A stretch of DNA of 64,000 nt, from positions 55,174-119,173 of the forward strand of contig JBAZSL010000003.1 in NCBI GenBank assembly GCA_041662445.1, in the 5' to 3' direction. The translations under genes were made by a program, and so were the position numbers. This document shows, piece after piece, positions 16,597 through 25,888 of this stretch (positions are counted from its first letter, which is position 1; each line of letters opens with the position of its first letter). Under the pieces are notes generated by a model. It was not told the DNA's origin, made no database searches, and saw only the letters and a program-made list of their open reading frames with translations. Source of the DNA: UASB124 sp041662445. GTDB taxonomy: Bacteria; Babelota; Babeliae; Babelales; RVW-14.

Positions 16597-17931
16597 CTAT
16601 TCAATTAGCCGTTTATCAGTCACTGCTTTTTTAAAAGCTGATCCGATAACGCCGGCAAGTGCAATCCATACCGCAATCAATCCAAGCGCGCACGTTCCCG
16701 TAAGCGTAACGAGTGGGCCGACAATACGGTTGAGTCCTGAGCCCGAAGCTTTAGCAAGGCGCATTCCGAACATATCGATCCATGCTTTAGATTTATATTT
16801 GATACTTTTTGAAGTTGGGATATAGAGCATCTCTTTTGCCGGTTGATTGAGTGCATAGCCTAATGCCTTGGCAATGAGCATGACATAAAAAATAGTTTGG
16901 AGTGTTGGGTTGATGAGGTAAGAAATAATAAACAAACCAAGCAATGCTGGATACGCAATGAGCGAGGTGCGAATGCCCAACTTGCGATGAAAGAATGAAG
17001 TTCCAACGAATGCGAAAAGACAGGCAATGATTTGAACACATAGTGCAAAATCGAATAAAAATTTATTCAAGAGTCCTGGATCCGGGTACGTTGCTTTGGC
17101 GAGTAATGAAAGTTGAAAACCCATGACCGTCGAAATAAACTCCTGCAGAAAGATAAGTGAAAAAATTCCCATCACATAAGGGTGGGTGAGGAGCATTTTG
17201 AGGCCATCAAGAAAACTTACTGAAAGTTCGGCAGTTGTTTTAGTATGCAATGGTTCAGCCTGATATCCGGTGAGCGTTTCATGTTTTACTGTGCGACTGA
17301 GCACGAAAATTGTTGCGCCAAAGACAAAGAACAGCAGTATCGAAATCAGTGCAATACGTGGTGCGGTGACGGCGTAACGCTGAGCATCATACGAAAGATA
17401 ATTTCCCAAAACAGTAAAAATCAAAGCGCCGAGTTGTGTGCCAAAAATAATGAGGCCATAACCGTTTTTTGCCGATTCTGGCGTCGTAATATCATTGATG
17501 AATGACCAGTACAGCGAAAGCATGAGCGATATATAACTTTCGCAGAATAAATAAAATACCCAGCCCAACATACGATGGGATCCTGTTTGGGTATTGGCAA
17601 GACCAATGGTTGGGTGTGCAATGAAATATACCAGTACCAAGCCAACGATGCCGTAGATGGTAATGAAGAAGTAAATAAGTTTTTCTTTAGAAAAGTGGTC
17701 AACAAGTTTTGAGTACAGCAATACCAAGGGAAAGAAAAGTATGACTGACGCTATTTTAGCCATGGGCAGATGAAAAGGGCCAACCATGTTAATAAAAATA
17801 CTGTCTTTGAGCGTTTTGAGCGGCCACCATGAGCCCATGAGAAAGAAAAAACCAATGGCAAGGAGGAAGAATTTTTTTAATTCCTCTTGGCGGATATCGC
17901 CCCACAAAAAACGAATTATTGAACGAACCAT
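16597..17931 (-). CDS. ATP/ADP (nucleotide) translocase, paralogue 3
   Basis: 444 aa, ATG at 17931 with AGGAAAG before it. Same family as the two genes at 5.7-8.4 kb: WGDIRQEELKKFFLLA, GSWWPLKTLKDSIFIN and, near the end, PAKEMLYIPTSKSIKYKSKAW then FGMRLAKASGSG. It differs by an insertion around residues 200-220 (RTVKHETLTGYQAEPLHTKT) in the central cytoplasmic loop, and stands alone about 8 kb from the pair. Divergence of this loop and its separate location suggest a different substrate from the other two, for example other NTPs or nucleotide import, but this is inference. Confidence 0.92.
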   Translation of the reverse strand: MVRSIIRFLWGDIRQEELKKFFLLAIGFFFLMGSWWPLKTLKDSIFINMVGPFHLPMAKIASVILFFPLVLLYSKLVDHFSKEKLIYFFITIYGIVGLVLVYFIAHPTIGLANTQTGSHRMLGWVFYLFCESYISLMLSLYWSFINDITTPESAKNGYGLIIFGTQLGALIFTVLGNYLSYDAQRYAVTAPRIALISILLFFVFGATIFVLSRTVKHETLTGYQAEPLHTKTTAELSVSFLDGLKMLLTHPYVMGIFSLIFLQEFISTVMGFQLSLLAKATYPDPGLLNKFLFDFALCVQIIACLFAFVGTSFFHRKLGIRTSLIAYPALLGLFIISYLINPTLQTIFYVMLIAKALGYALNQPAKEMLYIPTSKSIKYKSKAWIDMFGMRLAKASGSGLNRIVGPLVTLTGTCALGLIAVWIALAGVIGSAFKKAVTDKRLIE

Positions 17932-17963
17932 GGTCTTTCCTACTTCCTTAAAAAAATAAAAAC

Positions 17964-17993
17964 CCCATTTTTCTCAAAAAAGTGAAAAATGGG
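17964..17993 (-). terminator. Terminator of the atpD-atpC unit
   Basis: CCCATTTTTC (17964-17973) / GAAAAATGGG (17984-17993); on the minus strand the stem is followed by GGTTTTTATTTTTTT, so it ends atpC transcription. Confidence 0.85.
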
Positions 17994-18078
17994 CTTGTTG
18001 TGCAAAAAAACAGTAACAATTTGAGTGAAAGAGTTATTCTATCAAAAACGCCTGCGCCGTCAAGAATAGAGCTTTTTT

Positions 18079-18342
18079 TTACTGATCCAGAAGGATAATC
18101 GCTTTATTGTTGGCCACTTTGAAAATCCCCCCCGAAGCTTCTATGGTGTTTTGTTCGGTATTGGTTTTTTTATAGGTAATGGTGCTTCTTTTTTTAATAA
18201 TGGATATTAATGGGCTGTGGCCAGGGCCAACCAAAAAGCTTCCATTAGGACCTTCAACTTCGATCCATTCAACCGTGTGAATTTCTGAAAACGTTGATGC
18301 AAAAACTTCAAACGTAAACGAGGGGGATTCTGATGTTGTCAT
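18079..18342 (-). CDS. atpC: F-type ATP synthase epsilon subunit, short form
   Basis: 87 aa, ATG at 18342, three bases after the atpD stop. It carries only the N-terminal beta-sandwich that contacts gamma and the c-ring: GPNGSFLVGPGHSPLIS and GGIFKVANNKAIILL. The C-terminal helical hairpin, which inhibits ATP hydrolysis in many bacteria, is missing, whereas full-length epsilon is about 130-140 residues. This short form occurs in other lineages. The enzyme may therefore lack epsilon inhibition and could run in reverse on imported ATP (inference). Confidence 0.85.
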   Translation of the reverse strand: MTTSESPSFTFEVFASTFSEIHTVEWIEVEGPNGSFLVGPGHSPLISIIKKRSTITYKKTNTEQNTIEASGGIFKVANNKAIILLDQ

Positions 18343-18345
18343 AGC

Positions 18346-19812
18346 CTATACCGAAAGTTTCATTTTTTCTTTTGCTTCAGCAAGTGTGCCTACCATGTAA
18401 AGAGCTTGGTTGGGCATAGTGTCGCAGGCGCCGGAGACGATTTCTTCAAAATCAACAACGGTTTGCTCGCGTTTTACGTAGCGGCCCGCAAGTCCTGAAA
18501 ATTGTTCGGCCACAAACATTGGTTGGGTAAGAAAGTTTTGTGTCTTTTGTGCGCGATTAACAATAACTTTGTCTGCCTCAGAAAGCTCATCCATGCCAAG
18601 AATAGCAATAATATCTTGAAGCTCGCGGTATTTTTGCAACATCTGTTGGACCGCTTGGGCGACATCATAATGGCGTTGTCCGACTATGCTTGGCTTAAGT
18701 CCTTTGGATACAGACTCAAGTGGGTCGACTGCAGGAAAAAGACCAGCTTGCGCAATTTTACGTGAGAGTACCGTGCTCGCATCAAGGTGCTGGAAGGTGG
18801 TTGCTGGTGCTGGATCAGTGTAATCGTCAGCGGGTACATAAACAGCTTGAATTGATGTTATTGATCCGTTGTACGTGGTGGTGATGCGTTCTTGGAGCAT
18901 GCCCATCTCTGAGGCAAGTGTTGGTTGATATCCAACGGCAGAAGGCATGCGGCCGAGGAGTGCCGAAACTTCAAGTCCTGCTTGAACGTATCTAAAAATA
19001 TTATCGATAAATAGAAGTGTGTCACGGTGTTCTTCATCGCGGAAATACTCTGCCATGGTAAGACCGGTCAATCCAACGCGAAGGCGGGCTCCGGGCATTT
19101 CTCCCATTTGGCCGAATACAAGGGCTGTTTTTTCAAGAACTCCTGATGCTTTCATCTCAAGCCAGAGCTCATTTCCCTCTCGGGTTCGTTCACCAATGCC
19201 GACAAAAACAGAGTAACCACCGTGCTCTTTGGCGATGTTGCGAATAAGCTCTTGAACAATGATGGTTTTGCCCACTCCGGCACCACCAAAAAGTCCGATT
19301 TTGCTTCCCTTAACGTAAGGGGTAAGCAAGTCAATGACCTTTATTCCGGTTTCAAGGAGCTCGTCGGTTGTTTTCTGCTCGATTAAGCTTGGGGCGCTGC
19401 GGTAGATGGGCCACTTTGTTTCCGTTGTTATGGGTGATCCATCAATTGGCCGGCCCATTGCGTCAAATATGCGACCAAGGACAGCCTTGCCGACAGGAAC
19501 AGATATCGGGCCACCGGTATCAATCACGGACAGCCCGCGACGAATGCCATCAAGAGGCTCAAGTGCAATGCAGCGTACAACGCCATCGCCCAGATGCTGA
19601 GCAACTTCAATGTTAATAATATCCGGGCTGGCTGCCGAAGCAGCAAACGCCGCGGCATATGCTGCATTGTCTGGATTTTCGTTACGTAAAATAAGGAGCC
19701 GGTGTTGTATTTCGGGAACTGCGACTTCATCGAATTGTACGTCTGCGACGGTTCCGCTAATACGTAAAACTCTGCCGATATTATAGGTTTGAGCATGTAT
19801 GTTTGTGTGCAT
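18346..19812 (-). CDS. atpD: F-type ATP synthase beta subunit
   Basis: 488 aa, the catalytic subunit of F1. Walker A GGAGVGKT, GERTREGNE, the Walker B region DTLLFIDNIFRYVQAG, and the family signature SALLGRMPSAVGYQPTLASEMG are all present, then YVPADDYTDPAPATTFQHLDA. An insertion near residues 52-66 is rich in Ala (NAAYAAAFAASAASPD). Only atpD and atpC are found here, upstream of nothing else of the complex, so the ATP synthase genes are split with alpha, gamma, delta and F0 elsewhere. The gene is divergent from secA across a 186-bp spacer. Confidence 0.96.
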   Translation of the reverse strand: MHTNIHAQTYNIGRVLRISGTVADVQFDEVAVPEIQHRLLILRNENPDNAAYAAAFAASAASPDIINIEVAQHLGDGVVRCIALEPLDGIRRGLSVIDTGGPISVPVGKAVLGRIFDAMGRPIDGSPITTETKWPIYRSAPSLIEQKTTDELLETGIKVIDLLTPYVKGSKIGLFGGAGVGKTIIVQELIRNIAKEHGGYSVFVGIGERTREGNELWLEMKASGVLEKTALVFGQMGEMPGARLRVGLTGLTMAEYFRDEEHRDTLLFIDNIFRYVQAGLEVSALLGRMPSAVGYQPTLASEMGMLQERITTTYNGSITSIQAVYVPADDYTDPAPATTFQHLDASTVLSRKIAQAGLFPAVDPLESVSKGLKPSIVGQRHYDVAQAVQQMLQKYRELQDIIAILGMDELSEADKVIVNRAQKTQNFLTQPMFVAEQFSGLAGRYVKREQTVVDFEEIVSGACDTMPNQALYMVGTLAEAKEKMKLSV

Positions 19813-19998
19813 TGATTAGCCTTGTGTATTGTGGTTCAACGCCCTGGCGTATGATGGAAAAGAGCAATAATACGTACGAAATACCTTATGACAATTGTTT
19901 TTTTTTGTAAAGAATGTGCACTTTGTGGTACCCTTACCCATATGAAATTAATGATTTTTTGCCTCCAGGGATAATCCGTGTGGCTTTAGGAATGAACC

Positions 19999-22545
19999 AT
20001 GATTGCGAATATACTTGCAAAAGTTTTTGGTACACAAAACGAACGAGAACTTCGACGCCTTTATCCACTCGTTCATAAGATCAATGACGTAGAATCAGCG
20101 ATAAAAGACCTTTCTGATGAACATCTTGCCGCAAAGACCAATGTTTTTAGGGAACGTATAAGTCAAGGGGAGAGCCTTGATAGCCTTTTGCCCGAAGCTT
20201 TTGCGGTAGTACGTGAAGCTGCAGTAAGAAGACTGCACCAGCGCCATTTTGATGTGCAGCTCCTTGGTGGTATTGTTTTGCACCAGGGTAAAATTACTGA
20301 AATGAAAACGGGTGAAGGTAAAACGTTAACGTCCACGTTGCCACTTTATCTTAATGCACTGAGCGGCAAGGGTGCCCACTTGGTAACCGTTAATGACTAT
20401 CTCGCCAAACGTGACTCAGAATGGATGGGAGAAGTTTATAAGTTTCTCGGTCTTGAAGTTGGCCTTATCCAAAATAGTATGGATGATGCTGAGCGCAAGA
20501 AGGCGTATGCGGCAGATATTACCTACGGAACCAACAATGAGTTTGGTTTTGATTATCTGCGCGACAACATGAAATTTGATAGTACTGATTTGGCTCAACG
20601 CGAATTGAATTATGCCATTGTCGATGAGGTTGACTCTATTTTGATCGATGAAGCACGTACGCCATTAATCATCTCTGGCGCCGGCGAGCGTGGAAGTAAT
20701 TTGTATGAGTTGGCTGATCGTGCCGTCTTGACGCTCAACAAAGAAGATTATGAAATTGATGAAAAGGCCCGTACGGTTAACTTGACCGAATCGGGTAATG
20801 ATAAAATTGAACATTTTTATAAAATCGAAAATCTGTATGCTCCTGAAAATATAATGACGGTGCATAGTGTGTCGCAGGCATTGCGTGCGCAGACGTTGTT
20901 CAAAAAAGACGTAGACTACGTGGTCGTCGAAGAAGAAGTGCTTATTGTTGATGAGTTTACCGGCCGCATTTTGCCAGGCCGACGTTATAGCGATGGGCTC
21001 CATCAAGCTCTTGAAGCTAAAGAGCACGTTAAAGTTGAGCGCGAAAATCAGACGCTTGCGTCGATCACGTTGCAAAATCTTTTCAGGCTTTATAAAAAAC
21101 TTGCTGGTATGACCGGTACGGCAGAAACCGAGGCGGCAGAGTTTTGGAAAATTTATAAACTTGCCGTTATTGTTGTGCCAACAAATCAACCAATGATCCG
21201 CGAAGATCAGGCCGATGCTGTATTTCTTACCCGGAAAGACAAGTATGACGCTGTTGTTACCGACATTAAAGGGTGTTACACCCGAGGCCAGCCGGTGCTC
21301 GTTGGTACTATTTCGATTGAAACGTCCGAATACTTAAGTAATCTTCTGCTGCAATCAGGTATTCCCCATAATGTGTTGAATGCCAAGCAGCATGAGCGCG
21401 AGGCCGAGATTGTTAAAGAAGCTGGCGAAATGGGCAAGGTAACCATTGCAACCAACATGGCCGGTCGTGGTACCGACATTAAACTTGGGGCTGGTGTTGT
21501 TGAACGTGGAGGCTTGCGTATTGTTGGTACGGAACGTCATGAAAGTCGCCGTATTGATAACCAGTTGCGTGGTCGATCAGGACGTCAAGGTGATCCTGGA
21601 TCTTCAAAATTTTATGTTTCGCTTGAAGATGATTTGATGCGCATTTTTGGCGGTGAGCGGCTCAAGAAAACGATGGAACGTTTGGGCATGGAAGCGGGTG
21701 AAAGCATTGAGCACCGCATGGTGTCGCGCAGTATTAAAAACGCCCAGGAACGTGTCGAAAAACATAATTTCGATATTCGTAAGCATCTTATTGAATATGA
21801 CGATGTGCTTAACCAGCAGCGCTTAGTAATTTATCGTTATCGCCGCGACATACTTGAAGGCTCTGAACAAATTTTGGGCATCCTGCGCGATATGGTTGCC
21901 GATGTATTGCACAATTTGTTTGTTGTTCATTGTGCGGGTCAACATTGCTCCGCTGAAGGGCTCCACGACATAACGCATGCGCTTGAAACGTTGACGGGTA
22001 TCAAGGCTGATGCTTTTGAACAGAACGTGACTGCGCAACAGAGCGTTGGCGAGCTCGAAGAGTCCATGAGTAATTTTTTAATGTATCACTACGAACAATA
22101 TCGTGCGCAAATTCCGGCAGAGTTGCTGGCGCAAGCAGAAAAATGGATTTTGCTTGAGACAATCGATCTTGCGTGGCGCATGCACTTGCAGAATATAGAT
22201 CATCTGCGCGAAGGCATTGGCCTGCGTGGTTATGGACAAAAAAATCCACTTATCGAATACAAAAAAGAATCGTTTACTGAATTTGAAAAGATGATGGAAC
22301 AGATCAAATGGGATATTGTTCAGCGCATCTTTAAAATTCGTACTGACGAATATTCTGCTGCCGCTATCAATCAAATTGAACGTGAAAAAGAAAAAGAGTT
22401 GGCTGAATTACAGCTTGGCGGTAGTGGTGATACGACGGCTGAGGCGCCAAAGCCTACGCGGCGTGTCTCGCCTAAAGTCGGTCGCAATGATTCATGCCCT
22501 TGTGGCTCAGGCAAAAAATATAAGCATTGCTGCGGCAGAAGTTAG
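19999..22545 (+). CDS. secA: Preprotein translocase motor SecA
   Basis: 848 aa, ATG at 19999. ATPase driving export of unfolded proteins through SecYEG; essential for the many signal-peptide proteins in this window. Visible motifs: GEGKTLTSTLPLYLNAL (Walker A, about 101-117), VDEVDSILIDEARTPLIISG (DEAD box), TGRILPGRRYSDGLHQALEAKE, MTGTAETE, TNMAGRGTDI and DNQLRGRSGRQGDPG. The C-terminal zinc motif CPCGSGKKYKHCC, which binds SecB and phospholipid, is complete. It is followed by a terminator whose sequence recurs after the ankyrin genes downstream. Confidence 0.98.
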   Translation: MIANILAKVFGTQNERELRRLYPLVHKINDVESAIKDLSDEHLAAKTNVFRERISQGESLDSLLPEAFAVVREAAVRRLHQRHFDVQLLGGIVLHQGKITEMKTGEGKTLTSTLPLYLNALSGKGAHLVTVNDYLAKRDSEWMGEVYKFLGLEVGLIQNSMDDAERKKAYAADITYGTNNEFGFDYLRDNMKFDSTDLAQRELNYAIVDEVDSILIDEARTPLIISGAGERGSNLYELADRAVLTLNKEDYEIDEKARTVNLTESGNDKIEHFYKIENLYAPENIMTVHSVSQALRAQTLFKKDVDYVVVEEEVLIVDEFTGRILPGRRYSDGLHQALEAKEHVKVERENQTLASITLQNLFRLYKKLAGMTGTAETEAAEFWKIYKLAVIVVPTNQPMIREDQADAVFLTRKDKYDAVVTDIKGCYTRGQPVLVGTISIETSEYLSNLLLQSGIPHNVLNAKQHEREAEIVKEAGEMGKVTIATNMAGRGTDIKLGAGVVERGGLRIVGTERHESRRIDNQLRGRSGRQGDPGSSKFYVSLEDDLMRIFGGERLKKTMERLGMEAGESIEHRMVSRSIKNAQERVEKHNFDIRKHLIEYDDVLNQQRLVIYRYRRDILEGSEQILGILRDMVADVLHNLFVVHCAGQHCSAEGLHDITHALETLTGIKADAFEQNVTAQQSVGELEESMSNFLMYHYEQYRAQIPAELLAQAEKWILLETIDLAWRMHLQNIDHLREGIGLRGYGQKNPLIEYKKESFTEFEKMMEQIKWDIVQRIFKIRTDEYSAAAINQIEREKEKELAELQLGGSGDTTAEAPKPTRRVSPKVGRNDSCPCGSGKKYKHCCGRS

Positions 22546-22575
22546 CCTCGATAATTCTGATTAATGTTTTTATGG

Positions 22576-22605
22576 GCCGTTTGCTTAATCGCAGGCGGCT
22601 TTTTT
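22576..22605 (+). terminator. Terminator after secA
   Basis: GCCGTTTGC (22576-22584) pairs with GCAGGCGGC (22591-22599, two G-T pairs), then six T. The hairpin with its flanks resembles those at 23824 and 24903, so this unit has been copied along the ankyrin array. Confidence 0.85.
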
Positions 22606-22699
22606 CATGCCTCCAAGTTCTTGCTTCAAGATTATAAAAAGATAAACTATCAGGTCCCGTGGTAATTAGTAGTTTGTTATGTTGTATCGGACGGTTCTT

Positions 22700-23797
22700 A
22701 TGAAAAAAATAATGAAATACTTGTTGCAGGTATTTGTAGTTGTGTGCAGTTTCGGTGAACAGGGCAATGGAATGAGGCCATCATTATTTGATGAAAGTTT
22801 TTGTCATAGTTCTTTTGAGGATGATCTAATATCTGCTGTTTTACGTAATAATGTTGCTTGTGTTCATGAGCTTCTTGAAAAAGATGTCTCTCCTGACGCA
22901 AAAGGCGATGAAGGGTTCAGAAGAACAGCCCTAATCCTCGCTTCGAGGGATGGTTATGCGGGGGTGGTCAAAGAGCTTCTTGCTGCACGTGCCATGGTTG
23001 ATTTACCAGATACGGATAGGAGGACTGCATTGATGTTTGCTTGCTGGCATGGGCATGCTGATGTGGTGCGTCTGCTTCTTGATGCTAAGGCTTGTGTTAA
23101 CGCACAAGATGCTGGGAAGTGTTCTGTATTGATGTTTGCAATGCAAAAAAGTAATAGGGAAGCGGTGGAAAAGCCGGAAGTGGTGAGAATGCTTCTTGAT
23201 GCTCGAGCTAATGTTAATGCAAAAGGTCCAATCGGGATGACGGCATTAATGTATGCTTCACGGGAGGGGTATATTAACATAGTACGGATGCTTCTTGACG
23301 CAAATGCTGGTGCTGATGTTAACGCACGAAATGATAAAGGTAATACAGCCCTGATGCAAGCCTCCTGTTATGGCGCTCTTGAGGTGGTGCAAGCCCTTCT
23401 GGTAGCTCGTGCCGATGTTAATGCGCAAGATAGGGATGGCTGGACAGCCTTGATGTGCGCTTCGCCCCTTGGTCGTGTTGAAGTGGTGAGAATTTTGATT
23501 AGGGCTGGTGCGTTAGTTAATGCGCAAGGTCATAATGGGCAGACAGCTTTGATGCTTGCTTCTTGTGAGGGATATGTTGACGTGGTAAAGATACTTCTTG
23601 CTGCTGGTGCCAATGCTACTTTGGAGGACCGCTCAGGAAATACCGCCATTGATTATGCACGACACAATGGACATGAAGATGTAGCGCAACTGCTTATAGA
23701 GGCTATCAAAAAGATAGTAGCTGATGAGTGGGAAGCCTGTCCTCTTGAAGTTATCACGTATAGAATAATGCCCTTTTTGGAGCCCGAGCAAAATTGA
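22700..23797 (+). CDS. Secreted ankyrin-repeat protein 1 of the array
   Basis: 365 aa from the ATG at 22700, aligned with the starts of the sister genes (the 22679 ATG adds seven residues before the signal). Signal peptide about 1-24, ending in the recurrent NGM. About nine ankyrin repeats of 33 residues fill 35-335 with consensus TALMxAS-G-xxVVxxLLxAxAxVNAQ. One repeat is enlarged by an insert (NREAVEKPE). After the repeats comes DEWEACPLEVITYRIMPFLE, a motif shared by most proteins of the array. Ankyrin repeats bind proteins; together with export this suggests a host-interacting role (inference). It forms its own unit, with promoter-like sequence copied in the next gene and a terminator at 23824. 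Confidence 0.88.
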   Translation: MKKIMKYLLQVFVVVCSFGEQGNGMRPSLFDESFCHSSFEDDLISAVLRNNVACVHELLEKDVSPDAKGDEGFRRTALILASRDGYAGVVKELLAARAMVDLPDTDRRTALMFACWHGHADVVRLLLDAKACVNAQDAGKCSVLMFAMQKSNREAVEKPEVVRMLLDARANVNAKGPIGMTALMYASREGYINIVRMLLDANAGADVNARNDKGNTALMQASCYGALEVVQALLVARADVNAQDRDGWTALMCASPLGRVEVVRILIRAGALVNAQGHNGQTALMLASCEGYVDVVKILLAAGANATLEDRSGNTAIDYARHNGHEDVAQLLIEAIKKIVADEWEACPLEVITYRIMPFLEPEQN

Positions 23798-23823
23798 GTA
23801 TCACAGGGTTATGCTTTTCAAGA

Positions 23824-23853
23824 GCCGTTTGCCTAATCGCGAGCGGCTTTTTT
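23824..23853 (+). terminator. Terminator after ankyrin gene 1
   Basis: GCCGTTTGC / GCGAGCGGC stem followed by TTTTTT. Sequence and flanks are close to the secA terminator, evidence of segmental duplication. Confidence 0.85.
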
Positions 23854-23960
23854 CATGCATCAAAAATTCTTAGCATCAAGATTATAAAAAAGATAAGCTG
23901 TTAAGCTGTTACGTTCGCTATGGTAGTTACCAGTTTGTTTTGTTGAGTTGGGAGATTCAT

Positions 23961-24860
23961 ATGAAGAAAATTACGAAACATTTATTACGCTCACTTGTAC
24001 TTTTGGGCGGATGCATAACGCAGAGCGAAGCGGCTTGTCCTGATTTCAAGCCTGATGGCGTATGCAGCAATTCTGATTGTGCGTATGAGGATGAATCACC
24101 ATTTAATACGGCGCTTAAGCAACCTTTGATCGATGCAGTTTTGAACGGGAACGTTGATCAAGTGCGTGATCTTATTGATAGAGGTGCAAATCCAAAAACA
24201 CAAGACGAGCAAGGCCATACTGTTTTGATGGCAGCTTCAAGCCGAGGGTTTGTTGATGTTGTAGGACTTCTGCTTGAGACTCAACGTGCGGGCGTTAATG
24301 CACAAAGCCATAATAAGTGGACCGCTTTGATGTATGCATCATGGAGTGGGCGTATAGAGGTGGTAAGAATGCTTCTAAAAGCGCGAGCCGAGGTTAACGC
24401 ACAAAATTATGTCGGAGAGACAGCTTTGATAATGGCAGCACAAAATGGACATGCTGATGTGGTACAAGCGCTTATTGATGCTTGTGCCGATGTTAACCTA
24501 CAAAATTGTTGTAAGAGAACTGCTTTGATCGCAGCTGCTTTCGTGTGGGCATGCGGTTCATCTTATAAAGGGCATATTGACAGCGTACAAGCCCTTATTG
24601 AAGCTCGAGCCAACGTTAATGCGCAAGATAGGGATGGGTGGACCGCTTTGATATGCCCTTCTTGTGAGGGGGATATGGATGTGGTAAATATGCTTCTTGC
24701 TGCCGGTGCTAACCCTGCTTTAGAAAGTGCCGCCAAAAATACAGCCATTGCTTATGCACGAAGGAATGGACATGAAGATGTGGTGCATTTGTTTAAGATT
24801 GCGGAGGAATGGGAAAACTGTCCCCCAGGTCCTCGCAAGCTGATTGCGGAATATTGCTGA
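23961..24860 (+). CDS. Secreted ankyrin-repeat protein 2 of the array
   Basis: 299 aa from the ATG at 23961, with GGGAG eight bases ahead. Signal peptide about 1-24 (KHLLRSLVLLGGCITQSEA), then a Cys-containing spacer and about seven ankyrin repeats (WTALMYASWSGRIEVVRMLL, ETALIMAAQNGHADVVQALI). One repeat is lengthened by an insert containing CGSSYKG. The tail EEWENCPPGPRKLIAEYC is a variant of the shared C-terminal motif: the W-x2-CP core is kept but the following residues differ, and the protein ends about four residues early. The sequence upstream (AAGATTATAAAA-AGATAA and the AGTTTGTT-TGTTG block) matches that ahead of gene 1, so promoter and gene were duplicated together. Confidence 0.87.
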   Translation: MKKITKHLLRSLVLLGGCITQSEAACPDFKPDGVCSNSDCAYEDESPFNTALKQPLIDAVLNGNVDQVRDLIDRGANPKTQDEQGHTVLMAASSRGFVDVVGLLLETQRAGVNAQSHNKWTALMYASWSGRIEVVRMLLKARAEVNAQNYVGETALIMAAQNGHADVVQALIDACADVNLQNCCKRTALIAAAFVWACGSSYKGHIDSVQALIEARANVNAQDRDGWTALICPSCEGDMDVVNMLLAAGANPALESAAKNTAIAYARRNGHEDVVHLFKIAEEWENCPPGPRKLIAEYC

Positions 24861-24902
24861 AAACGAGTGCCCGATTCTGGTGCCGAGACCGATATCTGTT
24901 AG

Positions 24903-24948
24903 AAATTTCAAGAGCCGTTTGCATAACTGCGAGCGGCTCTTGAAATTT
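24903..24948 (+). terminator. Long hairpin after ankyrin gene 2
   Basis: Arms 24903-24922 and 24929-24948 pair over about 20 positions with one three-base internal mismatch area. The core GAGCCGTTTGC is the same as in the other two terminators, but the stem has been extended to AAATTTCAAGAGCC and lacks a long T run. It can act on both strands. Confidence 0.75.
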
Positions 24949-24995
24949 GGGGCTTGGCCCTAAAATTTCTTGATTGTTAATTTCGGGAGATTCTT

Positions 24996-25127
24996 ATGAA
25001 AGAAATGATGAAATGTTTGTTGCTTGTGCTTGTATTCTTGTGCAATGTAATCGAGCAAAGCAATGGAATGGTCAACCCATTGTGTTCTTTCCGATTATCT
25101 GTGGTGAAAAAAGTGAACCAAGCTTAA
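24996..25127 (+). pseudogene. Remnant of an ankyrin gene: signal peptide only
   Basis: ATG at 24996 behind GGGAGATTCTT, identical in layout to the sister genes. The 43-codon frame gives a typical array signal peptide (KCLLLVLVFLCNVIEQSNGM) followed by a short unrelated tail and TAA. No ankyrin repeat follows before the promoter of the next gene. The ankyrin domain has been deleted while the expression signals survive. Confidence 0.6.
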
Positions 25128-25158
25128 CGCAGGTCTTTGAGCACGTATTTGTGATTTA

Positions 25159-25189
25159 TTGGAGAGGTCTCGGGGCTCTCTGTTACACT
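25159..25189 (+). promoter_or_regulatory. Putative promoter of ankyrin gene 3, duplicated at 26537
   Basis: TTGGAG (25159) and TACACT (25184) with a 19-base spacer. The whole block TATTTGTGATTYATTGRAR...TGTTACA also stands before ankyrin gene 5, so it has been conserved through duplication. Confidence 0.45.
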
Positions 25190-25225
25190 AAAAGCAGAGG
25201 GTTTTTTATTTTAGGGAGAATCTTG

Positions 25226-25867
25226 ATGAAACGTGTATTATTTTTGCTTATATTTTGCAGCCTGTACCAGCACAGCAACGGAATGAATGTATACACCAAT
25301 GAAATAAATCCATCTAAGAAAAGACGACATAACCAGATATCAGCAGATACTGTTAGCGCATCGTTTGATGCGATAGATAGTTTAATATTTTTTGTTCGGC
25401 GTGGAGATGCTACACGTGTTAAAGAGCTTCTTGCTGGCTCTGCCGATATTGATGAGAGAGATTTTTCTAATATTACAGTGTTGATGCATGCTGTGCGAAG
25501 TAGGCAAGTAGAAATAGTGCAATTACTTATTGGCGCAGGGGTTGATGTTAATGCAAGAAACCGCAATGGGATTACGGCTCTGATGTATGCTGTGCGAAGT
25601 AGGCAGGTAGAAATGGTACGGCTACTCATTGATGCGGGGGCTAATGTTAATGCGCAGGACTATCAAGGGATGACCGCTTTGATGCGTGCTGCGGCAATGA
25701 GCGGGAATGGAGGTGTTATCGCATGCATGCTTCTTAAGGCCGGGGCGGATCTTACTATGCACGATCGCTATGGTAGGACCGCACTTGATAGAGCAAAAAA
25801 AATGGGAGGAGGTCTTGCGCGCGTGCTTGAGGGGATTATGGGACTCTTGCTACTGTCAAGATCATAG
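25226..25867 (+). CDS. Secreted ankyrin-repeat protein 3 of the array
   Basis: 213 aa from the ATG at 25226 (GGGAG ahead); the frame is open 84 codons further upstream, but that part overlaps the promoter and the remnant gene in another frame. Signal peptide about 1-19 (KRVLFLLIFCSLYQHSNGM). About four ankyrin repeats (TVLMHAVRSRQVEIVQLLI, TALMYAVRSRQVEMVRLLI, TALMRAAAMSGNGGVIACML); two are nearly identical in DNA, a recent internal duplication. The C-terminal W-CPLEVI motif of the family is absent; the protein ends GIMGLLLLSRS. It may be truncated, given the A- and G-rich tract in the last 70 bases where slippage is likely. Confidence 0.83.
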   Translation: MKRVLFLLIFCSLYQHSNGMNVYTNEINPSKKRRHNQISADTVSASFDAIDSLIFFVRRGDATRVKELLAGSADIDERDFSNITVLMHAVRSRQVEIVQLLIGAGVDVNARNRNGITALMYAVRSRQVEMVRLLIDAGANVNAQDYQGMTALMRAAAMSGNGGVIACMLLKAGADLTMHDRYGRTALDRAKKMGGGLARVLEGIMGLLLLSRS

Positions 25868-25888
25868 TCGCACATTCTTTTATTAATT

